Of a DNA stretch of 64,000 bases, positions 36,172 through 44,578 are shown in pieces. The stretch's first letter is position 1; every line of letters begins with the position of its first letter. Source of the DNA: Mumia sp. zg.B17. GTDB taxonomy: Bacteria > Actinomycetota > Actinomycetes > Propionibacteriales > Nocardioidaceae. Position numbers and translations under genes: made by a program. Where the stretch lies: the NCBI RefSeq assembly GCF_019550915.1, contig NZ_JAHWCI010000006.1, positions 558,001 to 622,000 on the forward strand, read 5' to 3'. The notes under the pieces were generated by a model. It was not told where the DNA came from, did no database searches, and worked only from the letters and a program-made list of their open reading frames with translations.

Positions 36172-38312
36172 CGGTCGTCCTCCTCGTCGGCATCGGCCTT
36201 CGTGCGCTTCGTGACCGGCGGCAGGATCCTGCCGTCGTCGGCGACCCGAGGGAGCGAGACCGGCGGTCTGGCTCTCGGCATGAGTGCCCGGTCCCGCCGG
36301 ACCTTGCCGCCCTCGATGCCGTACAGGCCCTCCCAGATCGCCCGCACCGCGTCGCCGGACGACCCTGAGCCGGTGCCCGCCTGCTCCATCATCATCACGA
36401 CGACGTAGTTCTCGTCGTACGAGGCGACCCACCCGGTCGTCTGACGCCCTGTGACCTCGGCGGTCCCGGTCTTGGAACGGACCTTCACCTGGTCGAGCGG
36501 GAAGCCGCCCATCTTCCAGGCCATCGTGCCCGTCTTGGCGGTGTCGAGGAGCGCGCCGTCGATGTAGCGCAGGTGCTTCTTGCTGACCGGCACGCGTCCG
36601 GCACGCTCCGGAGCGATCTCGCGCACCACCGAGCCGTCGGCGTCCAGCACCGCCTTCGCCACCCGGGGCTCGTAGAGCGTGCCTCCGTTGGCGAGCGCGG
36701 CGTAGCCGACAGCGAGCTGCAGCGGCGTCACCAGGGTCTCGCCCTGACCGATCGAGAAGTTGACCGCGTCTCCCGCTCGGTAGACGTAGCCGTCGGCGCA
36801 GAACTCGCGCGCGAACAGGCGCAGGTAGGCGCTCTTCACCTTCTCGGGCTTGCGGGCGATCGCGCAGTAGCGGTCCTTGTTGGCCTTCCAGTAGTCCTGG
36901 CGCCACTGCCGGTCGCCGAGGCGCCCGCCGGCCTCGCCGGGGATGTCGATGCCGGTGCGCTCGGAGAACCCGAACGCGCGTGCCATCTCGACCAGCGGGT
37001 CGTGGACGCCGGTCTTGGCGTCGGTGCCGCCCTGGTCCGTCCATGCGGCGTATGCGATCCGGTAGAAGAACGTGTCGCAGGACGCCGCGAGCGCCCGGTC
37101 GAAGCCGATCGGCCCGTACGAGGCCGACTCGTAGTTCTTGAACCACCGGTTGCCCACCTGGAGCCCGGAGGAGCAGTCGAGGCGCGATCCGGTGTCCCAC
37201 CGGTCCTCGAGCGCTCCCGCGGCGACGAAGGGCTTCCACGTCGACCCCGGCGCGAGCTGCGCCTGCGTCACGCGAGACAGCAGCGGGGTCCCGGAGTCCT
37301 CGGCGTAGAGCGACTCGAGCTGCCGGTTGGTGATGCCGTCGACCCAGACCTGCGGGTCGTACGACGGGTAGCTCGCCGCCGCGATCACTCGCCCGTCGTC
37401 GGGGTCCAGGACGACGGCGGCCCCGGCGGTCGCCTCGTAGCTGCGTCCGGTGACGTCGTCGTGGGTCGTGCGGGCCTTCTCGATCGCCTTCTTCAGCTGC
37501 CCCTCGGCGAGCGCCTGGACCCGGGAGTCGATGCTCGTGACCAGGGTCCTGCCCGCCTGCGGGTCCACCGCCGTACCCTCCGCGATGACCCGACCTCGCG
37601 AGTCCACCGACTTGCCGGTCGTCCCCGGGACTCCACGCAGGTCGGCGTCGTAGCTGCGCTCGACCCCGGCCCGTCCGACCACGGAGGCCGCGTTGAGGCT
37701 CTCGTCGTCGCGCTCGCGCGCCGCGTCGTACTCGTCAGCGGTGATCGGCGTGACGTAGCCGAGCAGCTGCGCGGCGTTGACCCCCTCGGGGCGCGGGTAC
37801 GCCCGCACCGAGCGCTGCTCGGCGGCGACCGCGGGGAACTCCTCGGCCCGCTCCGACAGCGACAGCGCCACGTCCCGGGGGACGTCCTGCGCGACCGGGA
37901 CCGGCTCGTACGGCGAGCCGTTCCAGCAGGCCGGGGGCTCCGGCGCCCCCTGCTCGCCACACAGCTTGATCCGGTCGAGGAGCACGTCGTAGTCGAGGTC
38001 GACCAGCCGGGCGAGCCGTCCCAGCACGTCGCTCTGCTCCTCGGACTCGAGCCGCGTCAGCCGCGAGCGGTCGACCGTGACGACCCAGGTGACCTCGTTG
38101 GCAGCCAGCGGGCGCCCCATCGCGTCGACGACGAGGCCGCGCTGAGGCTGCACGAGGACCTGGCGGTTGGCGTTGTTCGCGGCACGCGCTTGGTATTCGT
38201 CGCCGCCGACGACCTGGACGTACCAGAGGCGGGCGCACAACGTCGCGAACAGCGCGACCACGAGCACCTGCACCACGACGATCCGTGCCCGCCCCCGCCG
38301 CACCGTCACCAC
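36168..38312 (-). CDS. mrdA: class B penicillin-binding protein 2
   Basis: A 714-residue transpeptidase. The N-terminal membrane anchor is ARIVVVQVLVVALFATLCARLWYVQVV. The dimerisation domain has LVVDAMGRPLAANEV. The transpeptidase has SxxK in LAPGSTWKPFVAAG, SxN-like SCD within LAASCDTFFYRIAY, and KTG in RSKTGTAEVTGRQTTGWVASY. It crosslinks peptidoglycan in the elongasome. The first six codons overlap the end of mreD; rodA follows with 4-bp overlap. Confidence 0.95.
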   Translation of the reverse strand: MVTVRRGRARIVVVQVLVVALFATLCARLWYVQVVGGDEYQARAANNANRQVLVQPQRGLVVDAMGRPLAANEVTWVVTVDRSRLTRLESEEQSDVLGRLARLVDLDYDVLLDRIKLCGEQGAPEPPACWNGSPYEPVPVAQDVPRDVALSLSERAEEFPAVAAEQRSVRAYPRPEGVNAAQLLGYVTPITADEYDAARERDDESLNAASVVGRAGVERSYDADLRGVPGTTGKSVDSRGRVIAEGTAVDPQAGRTLVTSIDSRVQALAEGQLKKAIEKARTTHDDVTGRSYEATAGAAVVLDPDDGRVIAAASYPSYDPQVWVDGITNRQLESLYAEDSGTPLLSRVTQAQLAPGSTWKPFVAAGALEDRWDTGSRLDCSSGLQVGNRWFKNYESASYGPIGFDRALAASCDTFFYRIAYAAWTDQGGTDAKTGVHDPLVEMARAFGFSERTGIDIPGEAGGRLGDRQWRQDYWKANKDRYCAIARKPEKVKSAYLRLFAREFCADGYVYRAGDAVNFSIGQGETLVTPLQLAVGYAALANGGTLYEPRVAKAVLDADGSVVREIAPERAGRVPVSKKHLRYIDGALLDTAKTGTMAWKMGGFPLDQVKVRSKTGTAEVTGRQTTGWVASYDENYVVVMMMEQAGTGSGSSGDAVRAIWEGLYGIEGGKVRRDRALMPRARPPVSLPRVADDGRILPPVTKRTKADADEEDDR

Positions 38313-38827
38313 CTGACCTGTGGGGCAGGCTCGACCCTGCCGAGCAGAGCACGGACGCCGGGCACCAGCGCCAGGCCCAGCACCACGTCGTAGACGACGG
38401 CGAGCGCGACGACCGGGAGCACCATCGCGAGGTGCGCCCCGGGCTCACCGAGGGCGAGGCTGCTCAGCGCGAAGATCGAGGTGCCGACGAAGGCGGCCGC
38501 AGCCACGGTGAGGCTGTCGCTCAACCACGACGGCCGGCTCCCCCGGTCGACGGTCCCGGCGAGGTAGCCGACCACCGTGAGCGATAGCGCCCACTGACCG
38601 AGGACGTGGTCGGAGGGCGGCGCGGCGTCGAGCAGCAGGCCGCCGGTGAACCCGGCCCACGCGCCTTCGGTGGTCCCCCCGCACAAGCCCACCGCCACCA
38701 CGAGGACGAGCACGACGTCGGGAACCACCGCGGTCGGGACCAGCGGCGCCAGCACGCTGGTCTGAGCGACCACGCCGACGACGAGCAGGGCCACGACGAG
38801 GGCGACCCGACGGCCGTCCACCGTCAC
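38306..38827 (-). CDS. mreD: rod shape-determining protein MreD
   Basis: A 173-residue integral membrane protein of about five helices (RVALVVALLVVGVVAQTSVLAPLVPT, VVPDVVLVLVVAVGLCGG, and SLTVAAAAFVGTSIFALSSLALG). The position mreC-mreD-mrdA and the pattern GAWAGFTGGLLLDAAPPSDHVLGQWALSLTVVGYLAG identify it. It links MreC to the peptidoglycan machinery. It overlaps mreC by 4 bp and mrdA by 7 bp. Confidence 0.92.
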   Translation of the reverse strand: MTVDGRRVALVVALLVVGVVAQTSVLAPLVPTAVVPDVVLVLVVAVGLCGGTTEGAWAGFTGGLLLDAAPPSDHVLGQWALSLTVVGYLAGTVDRGSRPSWLSDSLTVAAAAFVGTSIFALSSLALGEPGAHLAMVLPVVALAVVYDVVLGLALVPGVRALLGRVEPAPQVRW

Positions 38828-39672
38828 GATCCCTTCCGGGCGCCGACGACGACCGAGACCGTGTCGAGGGCGGAGAAGTCGACGTAGGGCGCCACCGTCA
38901 CCGATGCCGTCTCGTCACGCGGCGACTCCACGACCTTCTCGACGCGGCCGATCGGGACCCCGGCGATGTACGGGACACCGTCGCGCGATCCCCACGAGAC
39001 GATCGGGTCACCGACCTTCGGCACGGCGGAGCGGTCGAGCACCTCGAGGTTCAGCCGCCCCGTGCCCGACAGGCTGCCGTCACCACGCAGCATCCCGAGC
39101 TCGTGCTCGGCTCCGAGCCGCGCACCGACCACCGAGTCGGCGTCGACGAGCAGGAGCACGACGGCGTTGCGCGAGGTGGCGCTGATGACGCGACCGACGA
39201 GGCCGTCGGGACCCAGCACGGTCATGTCCCGGCGGACACCGCGTGACGTGCCCGCGTCGAGGACGACCGTGCGCCGGAAGGACTGCGCTGCACCGATCCC
39301 GACGACGTGGGCCGTCACCGTCTCGAGGTCCGCCGAGGTCGCGAACGCCGCGAGCGCGTCGTACTCGGCGAGCCGCGTCCGGTCGACGTCGGACGAGGCC
39401 ACCAGCCCTCGCAGGCGGGCGTTCTCCCCCTCGAGCGCGGCCTTGTCGTCGCGGAGCTGGTCGCGGGTGGCGAAGCTGTCGACGCCGAACGGCGACAAGA
39501 GCCGATGGGCGCCCGACTCCAGTGGTCCGAGCACGGAGCCGGCGAGCGTACGGGCGGGCGATCCGGCTCCGGACAGGTCGACGCTGATCAGGGCGACGGC
39601 GGCGAGCAGCAGCACGAGCAGAACCGTCCGCGGACGGTGCTGCTGGTCGGGGCGACGACGGGTCCTGGCCAC
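38824..39672 (-). CDS. mreC: rod shape-determining protein MreC
   Basis: A 282-residue bitopic protein. After a basic tail (ARTRRRPDQQHRPR) comes one membrane helix (VLLVLLLAAVALISVDLSG). A coiled coil follows (about residues 68-90: DQLRDDKAALEGENARLRGLV), then the beta-rich MreC domain with ILDAGTSRGVRRDMTVLGPDGLVGRVI-type sequence (VVLDAGTSRGVRRDMTVLGPDGLVG). It scaffolds the elongasome outside the membrane. It begins 4 bp after mreB and overlaps mreD. Confidence 0.94.
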   Translation of the reverse strand: MARTRRRPDQQHRPRTVLLVLLLAAVALISVDLSGAGSPARTLAGSVLGPLESGAHRLLSPFGVDSFATRDQLRDDKAALEGENARLRGLVASSDVDRTRLAEYDALAAFATSADLETVTAHVVGIGAAQSFRRTVVLDAGTSRGVRRDMTVLGPDGLVGRVISATSRNAVVLLLVDADSVVGARLGAEHELGMLRGDGSLSGTGRLNLEVLDRSAVPKVGDPIVSWGSRDGVPYIAGVPIGRVEKVVESPRDETASVTVAPYVDFSALDTVSVVVGARKGS

Positions 39673-39676
39673 GCCG

Positions 39677-40711
39677 TCACCTGCGGGGCTCGGAAGTGAG
39701 CACCTGCTGCAGGGCGTCGAACTCCTCCACGCACTTGCCGGCGCCGAGCGCGACCGAGTGGAGGGGGTCGTCGACCACGTGGACCGGGATCTGCGTCTCG
39801 TGGCGGATCCGGTCGTCGAGGCCCGGCAGCAGCGCCCCGCCGCCGGTGAGGACGATGCCCCGGTCCATGATGTCGCCCGCGAGCTCGGGCGGCGTCAGGT
39901 CGAGCGTGCCCCTGATGGCGTCGACGATCGCCGCCACGGGCTCCTCCAACGCGCGACGGACCTCGCCGACGGTGACGTCCACCGTCCGAGGGAGACCTCC
40001 GACGAGGTCGCGGCCGCGGACGTGGACGGTCCGTTCGTCGGGCAGGGGGAAGGCTGATCCGGCCGTCACCTTGAGGTCCTCGGCCGTACGGTCGCCGAGC
40101 AGCAGCGCGTGCTCCTTCTTGAACCACGCCACGATGGCCTCGTCCATGTCGTCGCCCGCGGTGCGGATCGAGCGGCTGGCCACGATGCCCCCGAGCGCGA
40201 TCACCGCGACCTCCGTCGTGCCTCCGCCCACGTCGACGATCATGTTGCCGGTCGGCTCGTGCACGGGCAGACCCGCACCGAGCGCTGCCGCCATCGGCTC
40301 CTCGACGATGAACACCTGGCGGGCTCCGGCCTGGTAGCCGGCCTCTCGGACCGCACGCTGCTCGACCGAGGTGATGGCGCTCGGGACGCACACGACCAGG
40401 CGAGGCTTGGTGAAGTAGCGACGCCGGTGGACCTGCTGGATGAACAGCCTCAGCATGTGCTCGCACGCCTCGAAGTCGGCGATCACGCCGTCCTTCATCG
40501 GTCGGACCACCGAGATCGCGTCAGGCGTGCGCCCGTGCATCCGCTTGGCCTCAGACCCCACGGCGAGGATCTCATGGGTCTGCGCAGCGAGGGCGACGAC
40601 CGACGGCTCGTCGAGCATGACGCCCTTGCCCCGCACATAGACGAGGGTGTTCGCCGTGCCCAGGTCGACCGCCATGTCGCGCCCGAGCAGGCTGCGCAAG
40701 GGGAAGGACAT
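39677..40711 (-). CDS. mreB: rod shape-determining protein MreB
   Basis: A 344-residue actin homologue. The phosphate-1 loop is MAVDLGTANTLVYVRGKG, the connect/phosphate-2 region is GNMIVDVGGGTTEVAVIALGG, and the adenosine motif is GIVLTGGGALLPGLD. It polymerises on the inner membrane and guides wall synthesis. It is the first gene of mreBCD-mrdA-rodA. The ATG at 40711 has TAGCCT ending 6 nt upstream, so the operon mRNA is probably leaderless. Confidence 0.95.
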   Translation of the reverse strand: MSFPLRSLLGRDMAVDLGTANTLVYVRGKGVMLDEPSVVALAAQTHEILAVGSEAKRMHGRTPDAISVVRPMKDGVIADFEACEHMLRLFIQQVHRRRYFTKPRLVVCVPSAITSVEQRAVREAGYQAGARQVFIVEEPMAAALGAGLPVHEPTGNMIVDVGGGTTEVAVIALGGIVASRSIRTAGDDMDEAIVAWFKKEHALLLGDRTAEDLKVTAGSAFPLPDERTVHVRGRDLVGGLPRTVDVTVGEVRRALEEPVAAIVDAIRGTLDLTPPELAGDIMDRGIVLTGGGALLPGLDDRIRHETQIPVHVVDDPLHSVALGAGKCVEEFDALQQVLTSEPRR

Positions 40712-40717
40712 GGGCTC

Positions 40718-40723
40718 AGGCTA
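40718..40723 (-). promoter_or_regulatory. -10 box of the mre operon
   Basis: TAGCCT on the minus strand, 6 nt before the mreB ATG; leaderless geometry. Confidence 0.5.
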
Positions 40724-40818
40724 GGTCGGCGTCGCAGTCTTCCCGGGCAGACACGCCCGCGAACCGCCGTACGGCCCGTCCGAGCGGGGATGTCGGTGCC
40801 TGCTGCCAGGGTGTGGTC

Positions 40819-41502
40819 ATGTCCTCTGCGCCTGCCCTCGTCGAGCTCCGCCGCTACGCGCTGCACGCGGGTCAACGCGAGACGCTCGTCCGCCTGTTCG
40901 AGTCGGAGCTCGTGACCCCGCAGGAGGAGGTCGGGATGTCGGTCCTCGGACCGTTCCGAGACCTCGACGATCCCGACCAGTTCGTCTGGATACGCGGGTT
41001 CGACGACGCCGCGAGCCGCGGGCCGGCACTGCGCGCGTTCTACGAGGGGCCGGTGTGGGCCCGGCACCGCGACGCCGCGAACGCCACGATGATCTCGTCG
41101 GACGACGTCCTGCTGCTCCGTCCGGTCTCGGGACGTGCCTTGTCCCCCACCGCCGACCTCGCCGCGGACATCGTCGTCGTCACGCTGTACGAGCCGGACG
41201 ACGTCGACGACTTCGCCGCACTCATGGCAGAGCAGGGCGACGACCTCCTCGCCGAGCTGGGCTCGGTCGCCGTCGCGGCGTACGCCACCGCCGACGTCGT
41301 CAACGCGTTCCCGGCGCTGCCGGTGCGCGAGGACGTCGACGTCTACGTCCGCGTTGCACGGTTCGCCACGGCGTCGGAGCACGCCGCCCACCGACGGCGG
41401 CTGGAGTCCGCCCAGCAGTCCGACGGACTGTTGTCCGCGCTGCGCGCAAGTGTCACCGGCGAGCTCCGGCTCGTGCGGACGGAGCAGTCCGCCTCGCGCT
41501 AG
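40819..41502 (+). CDS. NIPSNAP family protein
   Basis: A 227-residue protein with two dimeric alpha-beta barrel halves of the NIPSNAP type: VELRRYALHAGQRETLVRLFESELV at the N-terminus with FVWIRGFDDAASRGPALRAFYEGPVWARHRDAANA, and a second half from VVVTLYEPDDVDDFAALMAEQG. Function in bacteria is unknown. The ATG at 40819 is preferred over the GTG at 40813 because CAGGGT ends 6 nt before it. Divergent from mreB. Confidence 0.85.
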   Translation: MSSAPALVELRRYALHAGQRETLVRLFESELVTPQEEVGMSVLGPFRDLDDPDQFVWIRGFDDAASRGPALRAFYEGPVWARHRDAANATMISSDDVLLLRPVSGRALSPTADLAADIVVVTLYEPDDVDDFAALMAEQGDDLLAELGSVAVAAYATADVVNAFPALPVREDVDVYVRVARFATASEHAAHRRRLESAQQSDGLLSALRASVTGELRLVRTEQSASR

Positions 41503-41515
41503 GTGGCGCGAGACC

Positions 41516-42348
41516 TCAGCCGGCCACCGCCCGGTGCAGGGCGTCGCGGTGCTCGGCCAGCCAGACCTGGCGACGTCGGATCGCCTCGCCGACACCCTCG
41601 TCCCACATCCGCGCCCAGCCGCCACCGAGCGTCTCGGCGTTGTGCCGCATGCGGAACCATGCCCGCGCCGCGGCGTTCTCGACGACGTCGACCAGCCGTG
41701 CGCGGTCGGCCGCGGCGAGCCCGTACGCGTCGACCAGCAGGCGGGCCCGCGCGAAGACGTCCACGTCGGCGAGGGGGCGAGGTCGGTCCTGCACAGGGAC
41801 GAGGGGAGCCCACCAGAGCAGGAGGTTCTGCACCTCCTCCGTCCGGGTGGCCGGACGAACGAAGTCGAAGTCGATGAGAGCACGGGCCTCGCCGTGGTCG
41901 AAGACGACGTTGTCCGGCGTCACGTCGAGGTGGCCGATCAGCTCGGGTGTCCCGGCGACGCGCGCCGGGGTGCCGGCTGGGTCGGCAGTCGGCAGGCCGG
42001 TTGCCGCGGCCGGGACGCCGAGGGTCTCGACGGCGTCGTCGTAGCGGCGAAGCAGCCGCGCGACGCTCACGATCCGTGCCTCGTCGGCGATCCAGCCCGG
42101 TCGCGGGCGTGAGGCGACCTCCCCCGGACGTACGAGACCACCTGCCGGCCGGCCTCGTCGATCCCGAGGTGGCGCGGGGCACCGTCGAAACCGACCCGCT
42201 CGAGGTGCGTCAAGACATCGATCACGAGCGGCGTCTGCGGACCGGTGGGTCGGCGTACGGTGTCGCCGACGCGCACCAGGCCCTCGGTGACGTCACCGCC
42301 GAGGAGGGGGACCTCGGGGAGCGAAGGGTTGGGCTCGCGATATCTCAC
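41516..42348 (-). pseudogene. aminoglycoside/choline phosphotransferase-like gene broken by a one-base frameshift
   Basis: Two minus-strand frames together make one APH-fold protein. The N-terminal part (GTG at 42348, VRYREPNPSLPEVPLLGGDVT to VVSYVRG) and the C-terminal part (IVSVARLLRRYDD onward, stop at 41516) are joined if one G is added to the run of five C at 42121-42125 (plus strand); the joint then reads SYVRGEVASRPRPGWIADEA. The C-terminal part keeps the Brenner-type motif GHLDVTPDNVVFDHG and LIDFDFV. As sequenced, translation stops after the N-terminal 94 residues. It may be a true pseudogene, a sequencing slip or a phase-variable tract. It follows ndk by 13 bp. Confidence 0.75.
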
Positions 42349-42361
42349 GCGGCCCGCGCGG

Positions 42362-42772
42362 TCAGACCAGCTCGGGGAACCACAGGGCGATCTCCCGCTC
42401 CGCCGACGCGGTGGAGTCCGAGCCGTGGACGAGGTTCTCGCGGTTGGACAGCGACAGGTCGCCGCGGATGGTGCCCGGCGCCGCGACCCGGCCGTCGGTC
42501 GCACCGTTGAGCACGCGCACGACGTCGATCGCCGCGTCGCCCTCGAGGACCAGTGCCGCCATCGGGCCGGACGTGACGAACGCGCGCAGCGGCGGATAGA
42601 AGTCGCGCTCGACGTGCTCGGCGTAGTGGGCGTCCGCCTTCGCGCCGTCGATCATGCCGAACCACATCGCGGCGATGCGGAGCCCCTTGGACTCGTAGCG
42701 GCCGAGGATCTCACCGACGAGACCGCGGCCGACGGCGTCGGGTTTGAGCAGGACCAGAGTGCGTTCGGACAT
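42362..42772 (-). CDS. ndk: nucleoside-diphosphate kinase
   Basis: A 136-residue NDK starting SERTLVLLKPDAVGRGLVGEILGRYESKGLRI. The catalytic histidine is in NLVHGSDSTASAEREIALWF. It equalises nucleoside triphosphate pools. TAGGCT (42780-42785) ends 7 nt before the ATG, a leaderless pattern. Order folC-DUF4233-ndk matches mycobacteria. Confidence 0.97.
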   Translation of the reverse strand: MSERTLVLLKPDAVGRGLVGEILGRYESKGLRIAAMWFGMIDGAKADAHYAEHVERDFYPPLRAFVTSGPMAALVLEGDAAIDVVRVLNGATDGRVAAPGTIRGDLSLSNRENLVHGSDSTASAEREIALWFPELV

Positions 42773-42779
42773 GGACCGA

Positions 42780-42785
42780 AGCCTA
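42780..42785 (-). promoter_or_regulatory. -10 box of leaderless ndk
   Basis: TAGGCT on the minus strand, 7 nt before the ndk ATG. Confidence 0.5.
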
Positions 42786-42808
42786 GCGAGCCGGGGTGGA
42801 GCGGCTTC

Positions 42809-43147
42809 TCAGCGGGCGTAGAACTCGGGGTTGGCGGCCCGGTCGCGCTCGATGCGGCGGCCGAGCACCCACGCCGTGGCCCAGATCGCCGCGAACACGC
42901 CGCCGACGAAGAACGCGATCGGGAGCAGGAAGCCCATCGCCACCGCGCCCACCTGGACGAGCCACCCCAGGGCGTACGCCCACGGGAAACGCAACAGACC
43001 GGCTGTCACCAGCGCCAGGGCAGCCAACCCCAGGCCCCAGGCGAGCGCCACGCCGGTGGACACGCCCTCGACCTGGATCATCACCGGCGTCGCCAGTGCG
43101 AGGACGATCGCCTCGAAGAACAGCACTCCGGCACACATGCCGCGCAT
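42809..43147 (-). CDS. DUF4233 membrane protein
   Basis: A 112-residue protein with about four membrane helices (GVLFFEAIVLALATPVMI, ALAWGLGLAALALVTAGLL, WAYALGWLVQVGAVAMGF, and VGGVFAAIWATAWVLG) and a charged tail ERDRAANPEFYAR. The M. tuberculosis counterpart in the same place is Rv2446c. Function unknown. Its ATG shares one base with the folC stop (TGATG, 43145-43149), so it is coupled to folC. Confidence 0.87.
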   Translation of the reverse strand: MRGMCAGVLFFEAIVLALATPVMIQVEGVSTGVALAWGLGLAALALVTAGLLRFPWAYALGWLVQVGAVAMGFLLPIAFFVGGVFAAIWATAWVLGRRIERDRAANPEFYAR

Positions 43148-44490
43148 CAGTCCACCGTCTCTCTCGGGGCAAGCAGCACTCGCGCCTCTCCCACGGTCAC
43201 CACCGAGCCGGTGACGAGGACACCCCCGCTGCCGACGCCCTCGCCGTAGCGCTCGCTCTCGGCCAGCGCGACGGCCTTCTCGATCGCGTCCGGGAGCCGT
43301 CGCGCGACGTGGACCCGATCCGAGCCGAAGATGCCCTCGGCGACGTCGGCGAGCTCGTCGGCGGGCATCGCCCGGTCGGTCGCGTTCTGGGTGCAGACGA
43401 TCTCGGCCATCACCGGCTCGAGCGCCTGCAGGATCTCGTCGACCTCCTTGTCGGCCATCACGCCGACCACCCCGATCAGAGGGGTGAAGGAGAACGCCTC
43501 CTGGACCGCCTCCGCGGTCGCACGTGCACCGGCCGGGTTGTGGGCCGCGTCGAGGACGACGGTCGGGCTGCGCCGTACGACCTCGAGCCGGCCCGGCGAG
43601 GTCACCGCGGCGAAGGCGTCGCGCACGATCGTGCCGTCCAGCTCCTTGGACCCGGTGAACGCCTCGACGGCAGCCAGGGCGTACGCGGCGTTGTCGGCCT
43701 GGTGGCTCCCGAACAGCGGCAGGAAGACCTCCGGGTAGGTCCCCCCGATGCCCTTGAGCGTCAGGAGCTGACCACCGAGGGCGGGCGTCCGGTCGATCAC
43801 GCCGAACTCCACGCCCTCACGGTGCAGCGTCGCTCCGACCTCGGTGGCCCGCGCCGCGATCTCGGCGGCGGCATCCTCGGGCTGGCGGGCCACCACGACC
43901 TGGGCGCCGGGCTTGATGATCCCGGACTTCTCGACGGCGATGTCGCCAGGCGTGTCACCGAGGTAGCTGGCGTGGTCGACGTCGATGGGAGTGATGACCG
44001 CGACCGCGGCGTCCACGACGTTGGTGGCGTCCCAGGTGCCGCCCATGCCGACCTCGACGACGGCCACGTCGACCGGGGCGTCGGCGAAGGCCTGGTAGGC
44101 GATCCCGACCATGAGCTCGAAGTACGACAGCGGGACCGGCTGGCTGTCGTCGACCACCTGGGCGTACGCGGCGACGTCGGCATAAGCCTCGACGAAGAGC
44201 TCCTCGCTCAGCGGCTGGCCGTCGATGCTGATGCGTTCGGTCATCGAGACCAGGTGCGGGCTCGTGAACCGGCCGGTGCGCACTCCCAGCTCGCGCAGGA
44301 GTGCGTCGATCATGCGGCCGGTCGAGGTCTTGCCGTTCGTGCCGGTGAGCTGGATCACCGGGTACGCCGTCTGGGGGTCGCCCATCAGACGGCACAGGGC
44401 GCGGATGCGCTCCAGCGACGGCTCGAGCCTGGTTTCGGGCCAGCGCGCCAGCAGGGCCTGCTCGACGTCGGCGTACGTGGGGTTCGTCAT
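43147..44490 (-). CDS. folC: folylpolyglutamate synthase / dihydrofolate synthase
   Basis: A 447-residue Mur-ligase-like enzyme. The P-loop is VIQLTGTNGKTSTGRMIDALLRELG, then FTSPHLVSMTERI; the VDHASYLGDTPGDIAVEKSGIIKPG and VVLDAAHNPAGARATAEAV motifs are typical. It adds glutamate to dihydropteroate and folates. The start at 44490 (MTNPTYADVEQALL) was chosen because GATACT ends 7 nt before it and the family begins here; the longer frame to 44619 is not supported. Divergent from an MMPL gene. Confidence 0.95.
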   Translation of the reverse strand: MTNPTYADVEQALLARWPETRLEPSLERIRALCRLMGDPQTAYPVIQLTGTNGKTSTGRMIDALLRELGVRTGRFTSPHLVSMTERISIDGQPLSEELFVEAYADVAAYAQVVDDSQPVPLSYFELMVGIAYQAFADAPVDVAVVEVGMGGTWDATNVVDAAVAVITPIDVDHASYLGDTPGDIAVEKSGIIKPGAQVVVARQPEDAAAEIAARATEVGATLHREGVEFGVIDRTPALGGQLLTLKGIGGTYPEVFLPLFGSHQADNAAYALAAVEAFTGSKELDGTIVRDAFAAVTSPGRLEVVRRSPTVVLDAAHNPAGARATAEAVQEAFSFTPLIGVVGVMADKEVDEILQALEPVMAEIVCTQNATDRAMPADELADVAEGIFGSDRVHVARRLPDAIEKAVALAESERYGEGVGSGGVLVTGSVVTVGEARVLLAPRETVD

Positions 44491-44578
44491 CGCGTCCAGT
44501 ATCCCAGGGATGCAAACGATGACTTCCTGACGCCCGGCCGGTCGTAGGGTCGAACAGCTGCTTTTCAGGGGGAACACC

